The translations under genes and the position numbers were made by a program. DNA of 64,000 bases from NCBI GenBank assembly GCA_036946625.1, contig JAQIIU010000002.1, forward strand, positions 1,821,501-1,885,500, in the 5' to 3' direction. Source of the DNA: Methylorubrum populi. Its GTDB lineage: Bacteria; Pseudomonadota; Alphaproteobacteria; Rhizobiales; Beijerinckiaceae. Shown piece after piece: positions 45,366-54,074 of this stretch (the first letter of the stretch is position 1; each line of letters opens with the position of its first letter). The notes beneath the pieces are model-generated. The model saw only the letters and a list, made by a program, of their open reading frames with translations. It made no database searches and was not told the DNA's origin.

Positions 45366-46141
45366 GGCTCCTCCTGTTCCTGTTCGGCTCTCTTGTCCTG
45401 TTCGGCTCTCTTGGCGCGGTAGCGCGCAAAACCCCTGGCGCGCAGGTCGCAGGCCGGGCAGGTGCCGCAGCCGTAGCCCCATGCGTGGCGCGTGCCCCGC
45501 TCGCCGAGATAGCAGGTATGGCTCTCCTCGACGATCAGGTCGACCAGCGCCCGCCCGCCCAGGCTTTCCGCGAGCGCCCAGGTCTGCGCCTTGTCGATCC
45601 ACATCAGGGGCGTGTGCAGCACGAAGCGGCGCTCCATGCCGAGATTGAGTGCGACCTGCAGCGCCTTGATCGTGTCGTCGCGGCAATCGGGATAGCCCGA
45701 ATAATCGGTCTCGCACATGCCGCCGACGATGTGGCGCAAGGACCGGCGGTAGGCGAGCGCGGCGGCGAAGGTGAGGAACGCGAGGTTGCGCCCGGGCACG
45801 AAGGTGTTGGGCAGGCCGTCCCGGGCGAACGCGATCGCGCCGTCGCGGGTCAGCGCCGTGTCGGAGATCTCGCCCAGAGCCGCGAGCGGGAGCGTGTGGT
45901 CCTGCCCGAGCCGGCGTCCCCAGGCCGGATCGAGGGCGGCCATGCCCCGCCGCAGGGCCTCGCGCCGGTCGAGCTCGACCCGGTGGCGCTGGCCGTAATC
46001 GAAGCCCAGCGTCTCGACATGCGGGAAGCGGTCGAGCGCCCAGGCGAGGCAGGTGGCCGAATCCTGGCCGCCGGAGAACAGCACCAGGGCGCCGTCGTCC
46101 CCGCCCGCCGCCGGGCTCGTGCCTGCGCTCGCCTGCGCCAT
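45335..46141 (-). CDS. queC: 7-cyano-7-deazaguanine synthase QueC
   Basis: Converts carboxy-deazaguanine to preQ0 with ATP and ammonia, on the path to queuosine in tRNA. 268 residues. The PP-loop motif [18 protein letters not shown] is near the N-terminus; [15 protein letters not shown] follows, and the C-terminal zinc cysteines are in SHTCYLG and [16 protein letters not shown]. The C-terminal tail is extended by an 18-bp direct duplication (45381-45398 and 45399-45416) that gives repeated RAEQD/E residues. It starts 5 bp after queD. Confidence 0.95.
   Translation of the reverse strand: MAQASAGTSPAAGGDDGALVLFSGGQDSATCLAWALDRFPHVETLGFDYGQRHRVELDRREALRRGMAALDPAWGRRLGQDHTLPLAALGEISDTALTRDGAIAFARDGLPNTFVPGRNLAFLTFAAALAYRRSLRHIVGGMCETDYSGYPDCRDDTIKALQVALNLGMERRFVLHTPLMWIDKAQTWALAESLGGRALVDLIVEESHTCYLGERGTRHAWGYGCGTCPACDLRARGFARYRAKRAEQDKRAEQEQEEPCAPTPSSRP
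45381..45416. repeat. 18-bp direct repeat at the 3' end of queC
   Basis: TGTTCGGCTCTCTTGTCC is followed at once by TGTTCGGCTCTCTTGGCG. It adds a charged repeat to the QueC tail just before the overlapping PIG-L start. Confidence 0.85.
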
Positions 46142-46146
46142 CGCCT

Positions 46147-46503
46147 TCAATCGCCCTCGTACTCGGCCCAGGACAACGGCGTCTCGAAGATCCGCACGCT
46201 CGACAGGCCGGGGATCGCCGGCTTGGCGCGATGCCAGATCCAGGCCGCGATGTGCTCGGCGGTGGGGTTTTCGAGCCCCTCGATCTCGTTGAGGCAGTGG
46301 TGGTCGAGCCGCTCCAGGAGCGGCGCGAAGGCGCTCTCGATGTCGTAGAAATCGACCACCCAGCCGGTCCCGGCATCGACCGCCCCCGAAACCGTCAGTT
46401 CCACGCGGTAGGAATGCCCGTGCATGCGGTGGCAGCGGTGGGTTTCGGGCACGTTCGGCAGGCGGTGGGCCGCCTCGAAGGTGAACGCCTGGGTGATCTT
46501 CAT
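46147..46503 (-). CDS. queD: 6-carboxy-5,6,7,8-tetrahydropterin synthase QueD
   Basis: Makes 6-carboxytetrahydropterin from dihydroneopterin triphosphate, the step before QueE/QueC. 118 residues, typical for QueD. The zinc histidines are in FEAAHRLPN and [39 protein letters not shown] carries the catalytic His/Asp, and [12 protein letters not shown] follows. It is the first gene of the queD-queC-PIG-L-GT2 run. QueE is not in the window. Confidence 0.95.
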   Translation of the reverse strand: MKITQAFTFEAAHRLPNVPETHRCHRMHGHSYRVELTVSGAVDAGTGWVVDFYDIESAFAPLLERLDHHCLNEIEGLENPTAEHIAAWIWHRAKPAIPGLSSVRIFETPLSWAEYEGD

Positions 46504-46599
46504 GGAACTCTCGACCGTCCCGCCGACGAGGCGGGCACCGGGTTGACGGCGGCCGGCGGGTGCGACCGTCTCCGGGATATGTCACCGCCTCTGCCGAAA

Positions 46600-46985
46600 T
46601 GCACCCTCTATCCGGTCTTCGCGGCCGCGAGCCCGCTCGCCGTGATCTACCGGCGCGGGATCAAACAACAATCGAGGCGACCGGTGAAACGGACGACATC
46701 ACGCCGCTCCTTCGCGGCCAGTACGACATCGCGCTGCTCACCTACGAGAAGTTCGCGGCGGCCGCGCTTACCTCCCCCACGTGCTGCGCCGGACTGGTGT
46801 CATCGTGGTCGGCGAAGCCCAAATGATCGGCGACGAGGGCCGCGGCGCGAACTTGGAGTTCATCCTTACCCTGATCCGCATGCAGGCGGCGGATCGACGT
46901 CGAGCCTCAGATCATCGCGCTCTCGGCCGTGATCGGTGACACTAGCGGCCTCGAACGCTGGCTCGGCCATGCGACACACGGTTCG
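46600..46985 (+). pseudogene. Decayed DEAD-box-type helicase fragment
   Basis: Three frames must be joined to read a helicase: TTIEATGETDDITPLLRGQY and DIALLTYEKFAAAALTSP, then HVLRRTGVIVVGEAQMIGDE with GRGANLEFILTLIRM, then EPQIIALSAVIGDTSGLERW. The Walker B DEAQ box has become GEAQ. Both ends of the gene are missing. It resembles the middle of a Ski2-type helicase. It lies just beyond the 3' end of the tRNA-Gly gene. Confidence 0.65.
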
Positions 46986-47049
46986 ATGCACAAGGCTTCA
47001 GCGCAGGTAAGAGGGTGGGCTTAAATCGTTCCAACTGCGATTAAATTTA

Positions 47050-47124
47050 TGGAGCGGGCGATCGGGATCGAACCGACGACATTCAGCTTGGGAAGCTGAC
47101 GTTCTACCACTGAACTACGCCCGC
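47050..47124 (-). tRNA. tRNA-Gly (anticodon CCC)
   Basis: The minus strand reads GCGGGCG (acceptor), a D-arm with GTTCAGTGGTAGAAC, the anticodon stem-loop TCAGC-TTCCCAA-GCTGA, a T-arm GTCGG-TTCGATC-CCGAT and CGCCCGC-T. CCA is encoded. The 7-base loop gives anticodon CCC. Confidence 0.95.
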
Positions 47125-47256
47125 ATCCGACTGCTCTCGACGTGCAGTCGCACTTCGAAAGCCGGAAGGTGATCCCGGGAGCCGGCGGCTTCGGAAGCAC
47201 CTCATTTTCATAAGCGATGGCCGGCGCCTGTCCACCCCTAAAATGCGCTCGCCGCC

Positions 47257-47725
47257 TCATCGGGGCGGCCGTGCCCCGGCGCTGCAGCCCGCGACCAGCC
47301 AGCAGATCAGGCCGGAGAACGGCGCCGGTCGCCAGCAGGATCGCAGCGAGGCGTACCTCCGCACGCGCCGCGGCCGTGCCGGCGGCAGCGCCTGCGCCGG
47401 CGCGGGCCAGCCAGGGCAGCAGCGCCGTGAGGCCGCCCGCCGCACCGCCGTACCAGAACGGCGAACGCAGCCCGAGCGTCTCGCCGATGAGGGCGACGAG
47501 CGCGGGCGGCAGGATCAGCAGGAGGCCGAGGGCCTGGGCGAGACCGATCACGGCCATCACCGCGAGGTCCGACAGGCCGGCGACGAGGCTGAGGAGCCCG
47601 AGCCGGCCGAACGCCTCGCGGAAGGCCGGGTCGAGGAGGATGCCGGCGCCGAGCGTCAGCGTTCCGGCGGGGATCGCCAGGATCAGGGCGAAGGCCGCGA
47701 GGAAGACGCGCCCCGGCATCGGCAT
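47257..47725 (-). CDS. Hydrophobic membrane protein, probable frameshift near the end
   Basis: About 155 residues with four or five hydrophobic segments (VFLAAFALILAIPAGTLTLG, LSDLAVMAVIGLAQALGLLL). Known function not recognised. After RLAAILLATGAV the expected continuation FSGLICWLVAGCSAGARPP is in another frame, reached by a one-base change near 47318-47322 and ending at 47257. Without the shift the frame runs on through the tRNA gene to 47021, which is not plausible. The end shown assumes the shifted reading. Confidence 0.6.
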
Positions 47726-47851
47726 CGATGGACCGGCCTCTTCGTCTCCCGTGCTTCGCCGGAGCGATAGACCCGGTGCGAGAGGCCGGCAACCGCTCCG
47801 TCCGGCGGCCGGGGTTGCCGCGCCGCGGGGACCGGATCCGGTGGGACGGGA

Positions 47852-49150
47852 TCAGCAATCGAGGGTGGTGTCGCGCTCCCACTGGGTCAGGTGGCGGCAG
47901 TAATCGTCCCATTCCTGCCGCTTGAGCTTGAGGTAGCTCGGCACGAACGCGCCGAGCGCCTCGTTGAGGACGGAACTCGATTCCAGGGCGCGCAGCGCGT
48001 CGAGCAGGTTGAGCGGCAGGCGCTTGACGCCCTCCACCGTATGCCCGTCCGTGTACATGTTGATGTCGAGGCGCCGGCCCGGATCGCGCTGCTGCCGGAT
48101 GCCGTCGAGGCCGGCGGCGAGGATGCCCGCCTGGAGCAGGTAGGGGTTGGCCGCGCCGTCGGCGAGGCGGAACTCGAAGCGCCCGCCGTCGGGGACGCGG
48201 ATCATGTGGGTGCGGTTGTTGCCCGTGTAGGTCACGGTGTTCGGCGCCCAGGTCGCGCCGGAGGTCGTGCGCGGCGCGTTGATGCGCTTGTAGGAGTTCA
48301 CGCACGGGTTCGTCAGCGCGGCGAGCGCGTCGGCCGAGTGGATCAGGCCGCCGATGAAGTGATAGCCCACCTGCGATAGGCCGATCTCGTCCGAGCGGTC
48401 GGCGAACACGTTCTGCCCGTCACGCCAGAGCGAGACGTGGGCGTGGCAGCCGGAGCCCGTCAGGTCCATGAAGGGCTTGGGCATGAAGGTCGCGCGGAAG
48501 CCGTGCTTCTCGGCGATCGAGCGGGTCATGTACTTGAAGAAGGCGTGCCGGTCGGCGGTGATCAGGGCGTCGTCGTAGTCCCAGTTCATCTCGAACTGGC
48601 CGTTCGCGTCCTCGTGGTCGTTCTGATAGGGCTTCCAGCCGAGGCTCAGCATCGCGTCGCAGATCTCGGTGATCACCTCGTAGCGGCGCATCAGGGCGGA
48701 CTGGTCGTAGCAGGGCTTGGTCTGCCGGTCGGCGGTGTCGGCGGGCTCCGAGCCGCAGGGCGTGATCAGGAAGAACTCGCACTCGACGCCGCTCTTCATC
48801 TGCAGCCCCTCGCGGGCCGCTTCCTTGATCAGGCGCTTGAGGATGTTGCGCGGGCCCTGCTCCACCGCCTTGCCGTCCATCACGAGGTCGGCGGGCAGCC
48901 AGCCGACTTCCGGCTTCCAGGGGAGCTGGATCAGCCCCTCCGGGTCGGGCATGGCGAGAAGGTCGGCATCGGCCGGGCTCATGTCGAGCCAGGTGGCGAA
49001 GCCGGCGAACCCCGCGCCGTTGCGGCAGGTGCTGCCGATGGCGGCCGCCGGCACCAGCTTGGCGCGCTGGGTGCCGAACAGGTCGGTATAGGAGACGAGG
49101 AAGTACTTGATGCCGCGCTCCCGGGCGGCGATTTCGAGATCGTGCGTCAT
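47852..49150 (-). CDS. glnT: Type III glutamine synthetase-family enzyme (GlnT/GmaS type)
   Basis: 432 residues, glutamine synthetase fold: KYFLVSYTDLFGTQRAKLVP, the metal/glutamate site SGVECEFFL, FEMNWDYDDALITADRHAFFKYM, ATFMPKPFMDLTGSGCHAHVSLW, and the C-terminal NRTHMIRVPDGGRFEFRLADGAANPYL. The closest known groups are rhizobial GlnT and the gamma-glutamylmethylamide synthetases (GmaS) of methylamine users, which cannot be told apart by eye. Upstream on the same strand are genes for glutamate-synthase-like proteins, but a terminator separates them. No N-methylglutamate dehydrogenase genes are in the window. Confidence 0.85.
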   Translation of the reverse strand: MTHDLEIAARERGIKYFLVSYTDLFGTQRAKLVPAAAIGSTCRNGAGFAGFATWLDMSPADADLLAMPDPEGLIQLPWKPEVGWLPADLVMDGKAVEQGPRNILKRLIKEAAREGLQMKSGVECEFFLITPCGSEPADTADRQTKPCYDQSALMRRYEVITEICDAMLSLGWKPYQNDHEDANGQFEMNWDYDDALITADRHAFFKYMTRSIAEKHGFRATFMPKPFMDLTGSGCHAHVSLWRDGQNVFADRSDEIGLSQVGYHFIGGLIHSADALAALTNPCVNSYKRINAPRTTSGATWAPNTVTYTGNNRTHMIRVPDGGRFEFRLADGAANPYLLQAGILAAGLDGIRQQRDPGRRLDINMYTDGHTVEGVKRLPLNLLDALRALESSSVLNEALGAFVPSYLKLKRQEWDDYCRHLTQWERDTTLDC

Positions 49151-49198
49151 TGCAAGAATCCTCCCGGTGTCATCGGACCCACGTCGGTCTCACCCAAG

Positions 49199-49235
49199 AA
49201 AAAGGGCCGCCCCCTGAAGCTTTCGGGGGCGGCCC
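49199..49235 (-). terminator. Rho-independent terminator between glxD and glnT
   Basis: On the minus strand GGGCCGCCCCC pairs with GGGGGCGGCCC over GAAAGCTTCA, followed by TTTTTCTT. It lies 8 bp after the glxD stop codon. Confidence 0.9.
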
Positions 49236-49242
49236 TCGCACG

Positions 49243-50577
49243 TCACAGGCCGGTCTTGCCGGGGATCCAGCCGGTGCCGGCCAGCGGCACCTGCGCCATC
49301 GCCGCGGCCTCGATGGTGAGCGCCACCAGATCCTCGGGTTCGAGGTTGTGCAGGTGGCTCTTGCCGCAGGCGCGGGCGATGGTCTGGGCCTCCAGCGTCA
49401 TCACCGCGAGGTAGTTGGCGAGCCGCCGCCCGGCGAGTTCCGGATCGAGGCGCTTGGCGAGTTCGGGATCCTGCGTCGTGATGCCGGCGGGGTCGCGCCC
49501 CTCGTGCCAGTCGTCGTAGGCGCCGGCCGTGGTGCCGAGCGCCTCGTACTCGGCCTGCCAGCGGGGGTCGTTGTCGCCGAGCGCGATCAGCGCGGCGGTG
49601 CCGATGGCGACCGCGTCGGCGCCGAGCGCCAGCACCTTGGCCACGTCCGCGCCGGAGCGGATGCCGCCGGAGACGACGAGCTGCACCTTGCGATGCAGGC
49701 CGAGGTCCTGGAGCGCCTGAACCGCGGGGCGGATCGCGGCGAGCGTCGGGATGCCGACATGCTCGATGAACACGTCCTGCGTCGCGGCGGTGCCGCCCTG
49801 CATGCCGTCGAGCACCACCACGTCGGCGCCGGACTTCGCCGCCAGCGCGGTGTCGTAGTAGGGACGCGATGCGCCGACCTTGACGTAGATCGGTTTCTCC
49901 CAGTCGGTGATCTCGCGCAGCTCCTCGATCTTGATCGCGAGGTCGTCCGGTCCGGTCCAGTCCGGGTGGCGGCAGGCGGAGCGCTGGTCGACGCCGGGCG
50001 GCAGGCAGCGCATGCCGGCGACGCGCTCGGTGATCTTCTGGCCGAGCAGCATGCCGCCGCCGCCGGGCTTGGCGCCCTGGCCGATCACCACCTCGATGGC
50101 GTCGGCCTTGCGCAGATCGTCCGGGTTCATGCCGTAGCGCGAGGGCAGGTACTGGTAGACCAGCGTCTTCGAGTGGCCGCGCTCCTCCGGCGTCATGCCG
50201 CCGTCGCCCGTCGTGGTGGAGGTGCCGGCGAGGGTCGCGCCGCGCCCGAGCGCCTCCTTGGCGTTGGCCGAGAGCGAGCCGAAGCTCATGCCGGCGATGG
50301 TGACCGGCGTCTTCAGGTGGATCGGCTTCGAGGCGAAGCGGGAGCCCAGCACCACCTCGGTGCCGCAGCGCTCGCGGTAGCCTTCCAGCGGGTAGCGGCT
50401 GATCGAGGCGCCGAGGAACAGCAGGTCGTCGAAATGGGGCAGCGCGCGCTTCGCGCCGGCCCCGCGGATGTCGTAGATGCCGGTCGCCGCCGCGCGGCGG
50501 ATCTCGGACATCACGTCGGGGGTGAAGGTCGCCGACAGGCGCGGCTTGGTGCGCGGAGGCTGGCGATGATCGGTCAT
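49243..50577 (-). CDS. glxD: FMN-binding glutamate synthase family protein (GlxD/MgsC)
   Basis: 444 residues resembling the FMN/iron-sulfur barrel of large glutamate synthase subunits. Visible are PVTIAGMSFGSLSANAKEALGRGA, the Cys-containing MRCLPPGVDQRSACRHPDWT, KIEELREITDWEKPIYVKVGASRPYYDTALAAKSGADVVVLDGMQGGT and GGIRSGADVAKVLALGADAVAIGTA. It makes glutamate, or N-methylglutamate if the MgsC reading is right, from an amide-derived amine and 2-oxoglutarate-type acceptor. The start ATG overlaps the glxC stop by one base. Confidence 0.88.
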   Translation of the reverse strand: MTDHRQPPRTKPRLSATFTPDVMSEIRRAAATGIYDIRGAGAKRALPHFDDLLFLGASISRYPLEGYRERCGTEVVLGSRFASKPIHLKTPVTIAGMSFGSLSANAKEALGRGATLAGTSTTTGDGGMTPEERGHSKTLVYQYLPSRYGMNPDDLRKADAIEVVIGQGAKPGGGGMLLGQKITERVAGMRCLPPGVDQRSACRHPDWTGPDDLAIKIEELREITDWEKPIYVKVGASRPYYDTALAAKSGADVVVLDGMQGGTAATQDVFIEHVGIPTLAAIRPAVQALQDLGLHRKVQLVVSGGIRSGADVAKVLALGADAVAIGTAALIALGDNDPRWQAEYEALGTTAGAYDDWHEGRDPAGITTQDPELAKRLDPELAGRRLANYLAVMTLEAQTIARACGKSHLHNLEPEDLVALTIEAAAMAQVPLAGTGWIPGKTGL

Positions 50578-51266
50578 CAGTAGGCTCCGGCGTTGTCGAC
50601 GTGGAAGTGGTAGAGGGTGCGGGCCGAGCCGTAGCGGCGGAACTCGCTCGGGCTCACCTCGCCGGCGAGACCGGCGGCGGCGAGCTTGTCGGCGAGTTCC
50701 CGCAGGTGCTCGTCGCGCATCTCCTTCTCGACGCAGTCGGCACCGAGGCTCTTGACCGAGCCGCGCACGTAGAGCTTCGCCTCGTAGAGCGAATCGCCCA
50801 GCGCCTCGCCCGCGTCGCCGAGCACGGTGAGCGTGCCGGCCTGGGCCATGAAGGCCGACATGTGGCCGATCGAGCCCTTCACCACGATGTCGACGCCCTT
50901 CATCGAGATGCCGCAGCGGGCCCCCGCATTGCCGTCGATGACGAGGAGGCCGCCATGGGCCGTGGCGCCGGCCGACTGGCTGGCGTCCCCCCGCACGTGG
51001 ACGAGGCCGGAGATCATGTTCTCGGCCACGCCCACGCCCGCGTTGCCGTTGACGAGAACGGTGGCGAGCTTGTTCATGCCGGCACAGTAGTAGCCGACGT
51101 TGCCCTCGATCTCGACGCTGACCGGCGCGTCGAGCCCGGCGGCGATGGCGTGACGGCCGTCGGGATGCGTGACCGTCCAGCGGGTCTCGTTGGTGTCGGG
51201 CCGCAGGGCGTGCAGGGCCCGGTTCAGCTCGCGCGGCGGCGCGGTCCGCAGGTCGAAGCTCGGCAT
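50577..51266 (-). CDS. glxC: GXGXG-motif glutamate synthase subunit (GlxC/MgsB)
   Basis: 229 residues. It corresponds to the C-terminal right-handed beta-helix of glutamate synthase, with repeating glycine pattern: VEIEGNVGYYCAGMNKLATVLVNGNAGVGVAENMISGLVHVRGDAS, then GLLVIDGNAGARCGISMKG and GTLTVLGDAGEALGDSL. The ATG shares a base with the glxB stop. It supplies the structural domain that links amidotransferase and synthase parts, which are separate polypeptides here. Confidence 0.88.
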   Translation of the reverse strand: MPSFDLRTAPPRELNRALHALRPDTNETRWTVTHPDGRHAIAAGLDAPVSVEIEGNVGYYCAGMNKLATVLVNGNAGVGVAENMISGLVHVRGDASQSAGATAHGGLLVIDGNAGARCGISMKGVDIVVKGSIGHMSAFMAQAGTLTVLGDAGEALGDSLYEAKLYVRGSVKSLGADCVEKEMRDEHLRELADKLAAAGLAGEVSPSEFRRYGSARTLYHFHVDNAGAY

Positions 51267-52186
51267 CAGTGGCGCTCCCCGGATTCGCGTTCCCACGCGT
51301 AGACCTTGGCCGGCTCGGGCTCGAAGACGCGGGCCTTGTCGATGCCCGGCAGGCCGACCAGTGCCCGGTACTCGGAGCCGAAGGCGACGTAGTCGTCGGT
51401 CTCGGCCATCACGGCGGGCTTGCAGGCGATCGGGTCGCGCACCACGGCGAAGCCGTTCTCGGTGCCGACCACGAAGGTGAAGAAGCCGTCGAGATCGGTC
51501 AGGCTCGATTCGAGGGCCTGCTTCAGCGAGGCGCCCCCGCGCATGCGCCAGCTCAGGTAGCCGGCGGCGACCTCGGTGTCGTTCTGGGTGGCGAAGCTCA
51601 GGCCCTCGTGCCGGAGGCGGCGGCGCAGGTCGTTGTGGTTCGACAGCGAGCCGTTATGGACGAGGCACTCGTCGGTTCCGGTCGAGAACGGGTGGGCGCC
51701 GTTGGTCGTCACCGCGCTCTCGGTGGCCATGCGGGTATGGCCGATGCCGTGGGTGCCGGACATGCCCTCCAGGGCAAAGCGCTCGGCGACGGAGGCCGGC
51801 AGCCCGACCTCCTTGTAGATCTCCATGCGCTTGCCCGCGCTCACCACGTCGATGCCGGGAGCGTTGGCCTTCAGCCAGGCGCGGATCTCCGCCTCGCAGG
51901 TCGCCGGCACCGAGAGGACGGTGTGGGTGTCGCGCTCCGTGACCTCGGCAGAGAGGGCGAGCGCCTCCTCCAGCTTCGCGACCGCCGCGCGCAGGGCCGC
52001 CGGGCCGGGGCCGCGCAGGGTCAGCTTCACGCTCGCGCCGTCCGTCGCGCCGTCCGAACCGTAGACCGCGAAGCCCGCGCTGTCGGGGCCGCGATCGGTC
52101 ATCGTCTCCAGCATCTTGGACAACAGCGCGCCGAGCTGCGGTTCAAGCCTCGGATTCTTGAGGAATAGTCCGACAATACCGCACAT
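51266..52186 (-). CDS. glxB: Class II glutamine amidotransferase (GlxB/MgsA)
   Basis: 306 residues. It begins MCGIVGLFL, so Cys2 becomes the N-terminal nucleophile after Met removal. GTHGIGHTRMATESAVTTNGAHPFSTGTDECLVHNGSLSNHNDLR gives the glutamine-binding residues. It hydrolyses glutamine or an analogue such as gamma-glutamylmethylamide and passes on the amine. It is the first gene of glxB-glxC-glxD, with one-base overlaps. In the N-methylglutamate route the same set is named mgsABC; the next gene downstream would then be gmaS. Confidence 0.88.
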   Translation of the reverse strand: MCGIVGLFLKNPRLEPQLGALLSKMLETMTDRGPDSAGFAVYGSDGATDGASVKLTLRGPGPAALRAAVAKLEEALALSAEVTERDTHTVLSVPATCEAEIRAWLKANAPGIDVVSAGKRMEIYKEVGLPASVAERFALEGMSGTHGIGHTRMATESAVTTNGAHPFSTGTDECLVHNGSLSNHNDLRRRLRHEGLSFATQNDTEVAAGYLSWRMRGGASLKQALESSLTDLDGFFTFVVGTENGFAVVRDPIACKPAVMAETDDYVAFGSEYRALVGLPGIDKARVFEPEPAKVYAWERESGERH

Positions 52187-52629
52187 CGGCGTCGCCCCGT
52201 CCGTTCGTTCACTGTCGAAAGGATCGCACGGTGCGGCGTCGGCGTCAACTTTCAAGCACGAAAATTTCTTAAAGAGAAACGCCCTGCATCGGGAATGCAG
52301 AGGCGGGACGTTCCCTCCCGCCGTTGTCGTTCTGTGGTCCGGATCCGTCCTGGCGGGCTGCTCTTCGTCATTGCGAGGCGAAGCCGTGGCAATCCAGGGC
52401 GTGACCTCTCCGGAATAGGGGGCGCCCTGGATTGTACGTCTTGAGGGTCGGCCTTTGGCAGGTTGTGAGTGAGAAAGAGTCGACCCAAGGAGGGCAGCCG
52501 GCGCGATCGTTTGTGGATCGACTGCGAGGTCGCAAGCCATCCTGATCCGCCGGCTGCTTGTCCACGGTGTCGAGCACGAACGGTAGAGCGGGAGCGGCCC
52601 GCGCCTACAGTCCCGGCCGGCGCGCGACC
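52187..52629. other. Intergenic region between glxB and IS110 remnant
   Basis: Holds the glxB promoter region and a palindromic repeat (52367-52434). A short AT-richer patch lies at 52240-52275. No gene was seen. Confidence 0.4.
52367..52434. repeat. GCGAAGC/ATCCAGG-type palindromic repeat, copy 3
   Basis: CGTCATTGCGAGGCGAAGCC, then GTGGCAATCCAGGGCG, is partly mirrored by GGCGCCCTGGATTG. Confidence 0.65.
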
Positions 52630-53144
52630 TGCGCCAATCGCGCGTGCGAGGCCACCGGCGGCTACGAGCGGCCGCTCTGATCGAGGCGGCCACCGCCTCG
52701 GCCTGCCGATCCGCCGGTCCATCCCAGCCGCGCCCGGTCGTTCGCCAGGGCCAAGGCGAAGCGGTCCAAGACCGACCGGATCGACGCCGCCTTCCCGGTG
52801 GACGAGCCCGCCCCGCCGCTGCCCAGCCCGGCCCGCCCTGGCCGAGCTGATGACCCGCCTCGGGCCAGCTCAAGGATCAGCGCCAGGCCGAACAGGGCCG
52901 GGCGGAGCGGATCGAGAGCCCGATCGAACTCGGCAGCCTGAACCGGCGCCCCGTGGCCGTCCTGGTGGGCGGAGTTCCCCATCACCTGCCACAGCGGCGC
53001 GTCGAGCCGCCCGGCGAGCATCACCGGCGGGCGCAAGCCGGTGCGCGACCGCCTGTTCATGGCCGCCCTCAGCGCCCTCGTGCGAAAGTGCGTCACCACC
53101 CTCAACCCCATGATCCGCGCCGGAAAACCTTTCCAACACCCTTG
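52630..53144 (+). pseudogene. Decayed IS110-family transposase
   Basis: Fragments in several frames can be matched to IS110 transposases: CEATGGYERPL, then RSFARAKAKRSKTDRIDAAF (the DxxID-like region), ELGSLNRRPVAVLVGGVPHH, and the C-terminal end GGRKPVRDRLFMAALSALVR through NPMIRAGKPFQHP and stop. Frameshifts and in-frame stops prevent expression. Its ends cannot be fixed by eye. It sits between glxB and fae. Confidence 0.7.
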
Positions 53145-53321
53145 ACACCAGACACGCTCGATCGCTTCGCCGACGGAGGAGAGACCGAAGCATCCGCTCA
53201 AAAAGAAAGGGACGGCCGAAGCCGTCCCGATCCATCAGCGTCCGAGGAAGATCGAAGCCAGTCGCTGGAGCAGACCCCGCGGTGCGGGCGGAGGCTCGCT
53301 CTGCCCAGGACTGTCCCCGAT

Positions 53322-53834
53322 CTAAGCGTTGGCGGCGAAGGGGTGCTGCGCCGAGTTGCGCTGCTCGGTGACCGTCGCGGCCTTCGGCTCGCCGTTCACG
53401 GCGCGCTGGATCGAGAGCTTGGTGGCCTCGTAGTTGTACTTCTGGATCTTGGCGTCGTCGGCCGCCTCCCAGTGGATGAACACGCCGACCAGCACGTACA
53501 GGTCGTCGGCCTCGTCGGCCGGGATGATGCCCTCGGCCACCGCATCCTGCACCGCCTTCGCGACGCCGTGCTGGGCCGGGCCGAACATCTGGACGGCCTG
53601 ACGGGCGTCGTTGATGGTGACCTTGTTGAACATCAGCGTGTTCGGCTTGCACGGCAGGTTCGGCGCGATCACGGCGAGCAGGCTGGTGAAGCCGTGCTTG
53701 TTGTTCACGAGGCCGTTGCAGAAGGCGGTCTCGGCCGGCGAACCGCGCGGTCCGATGATGAGGTCGATGTGGGCGACCTCGTTGCCGTCGCCGACGAGAG
53801 CCTCGCCGACCTGAACCTTGGTGATCTTTGCCAT
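53322..53834 (-). CDS. fae: Formaldehyde-activating enzyme
   Basis: Condenses formaldehyde with tetrahydromethanopterin to methylene-H4MPT, the entry step of C1 oxidation in methylotrophs. 170 residues, the usual Fae length. The sequence [40 protein letters not shown] and [20 protein letters not shown] is nearly identical to what is known for Methylobacterium Fae; the conserved His of AHIDLIIG is the proposed catalytic acid. ATG 53834 has AGGGAGAGACCCC upstream. It is separated from the cofactor-synthesis genes upstream by a MITE and another palindrome, so it probably has its own promoter. Confidence 0.97.
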   Translation of the reverse strand: MAKITKVQVGEALVGDGNEVAHIDLIIGPRGSPAETAFCNGLVNNKHGFTSLLAVIAPNLPCKPNTLMFNKVTINDARQAVQMFGPAQHGVAKAVQDAVAEGIIPADEADDLYVLVGVFIHWEAADDAKIQKYNYEATKLSIQRAVNGEPKAATVTEQRNSAQHPFAANA

Positions 53835-54074
53835 TCGGGGTCTCTCCCTGGATTCCTGGAAAAAGGCCCGCCCTGAGAGAAGGCGGGGCCGGAAGCCATC
53901 CTTGTTCGCGGCGCCCGGCAGGGGGCCGAGCCGGTTAGCCCGGACAGCGGCGCGGACCCTACAGCGGGCCCTTGCGTCGAACAACCCGCGCAAGGCTCTG
54001 AAATCGGCGATTTTTTGTAAGTCGAAGGGCCTTGACGCGCGAACATTCGCCCCCCCCTCGCGGGCGAAGGCTCA
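53835..54074. other. fae upstream region
   Basis: The 240 bp before the MITE must hold the fae promoter. A hairpin-like CCCGGCAGGGGGCCGAGCCGG is visible; no clear -35/-10 pair could be assigned. Confidence 0.4.

Noticed and set aside
46504..46600. preQ1 riboswitch before queD
   Set aside because: I looked for the preQ1 pseudoknot layout upstream of queD and saw no convincing match by eye; a covariance-model search would decide.
47021..47256. C-terminal extension of the small membrane protein through the tRNA gene
   Set aside because: The frame crosses tRNA-Gly on the same strand and loses all hydrophobic character; a frameshift explains it better.
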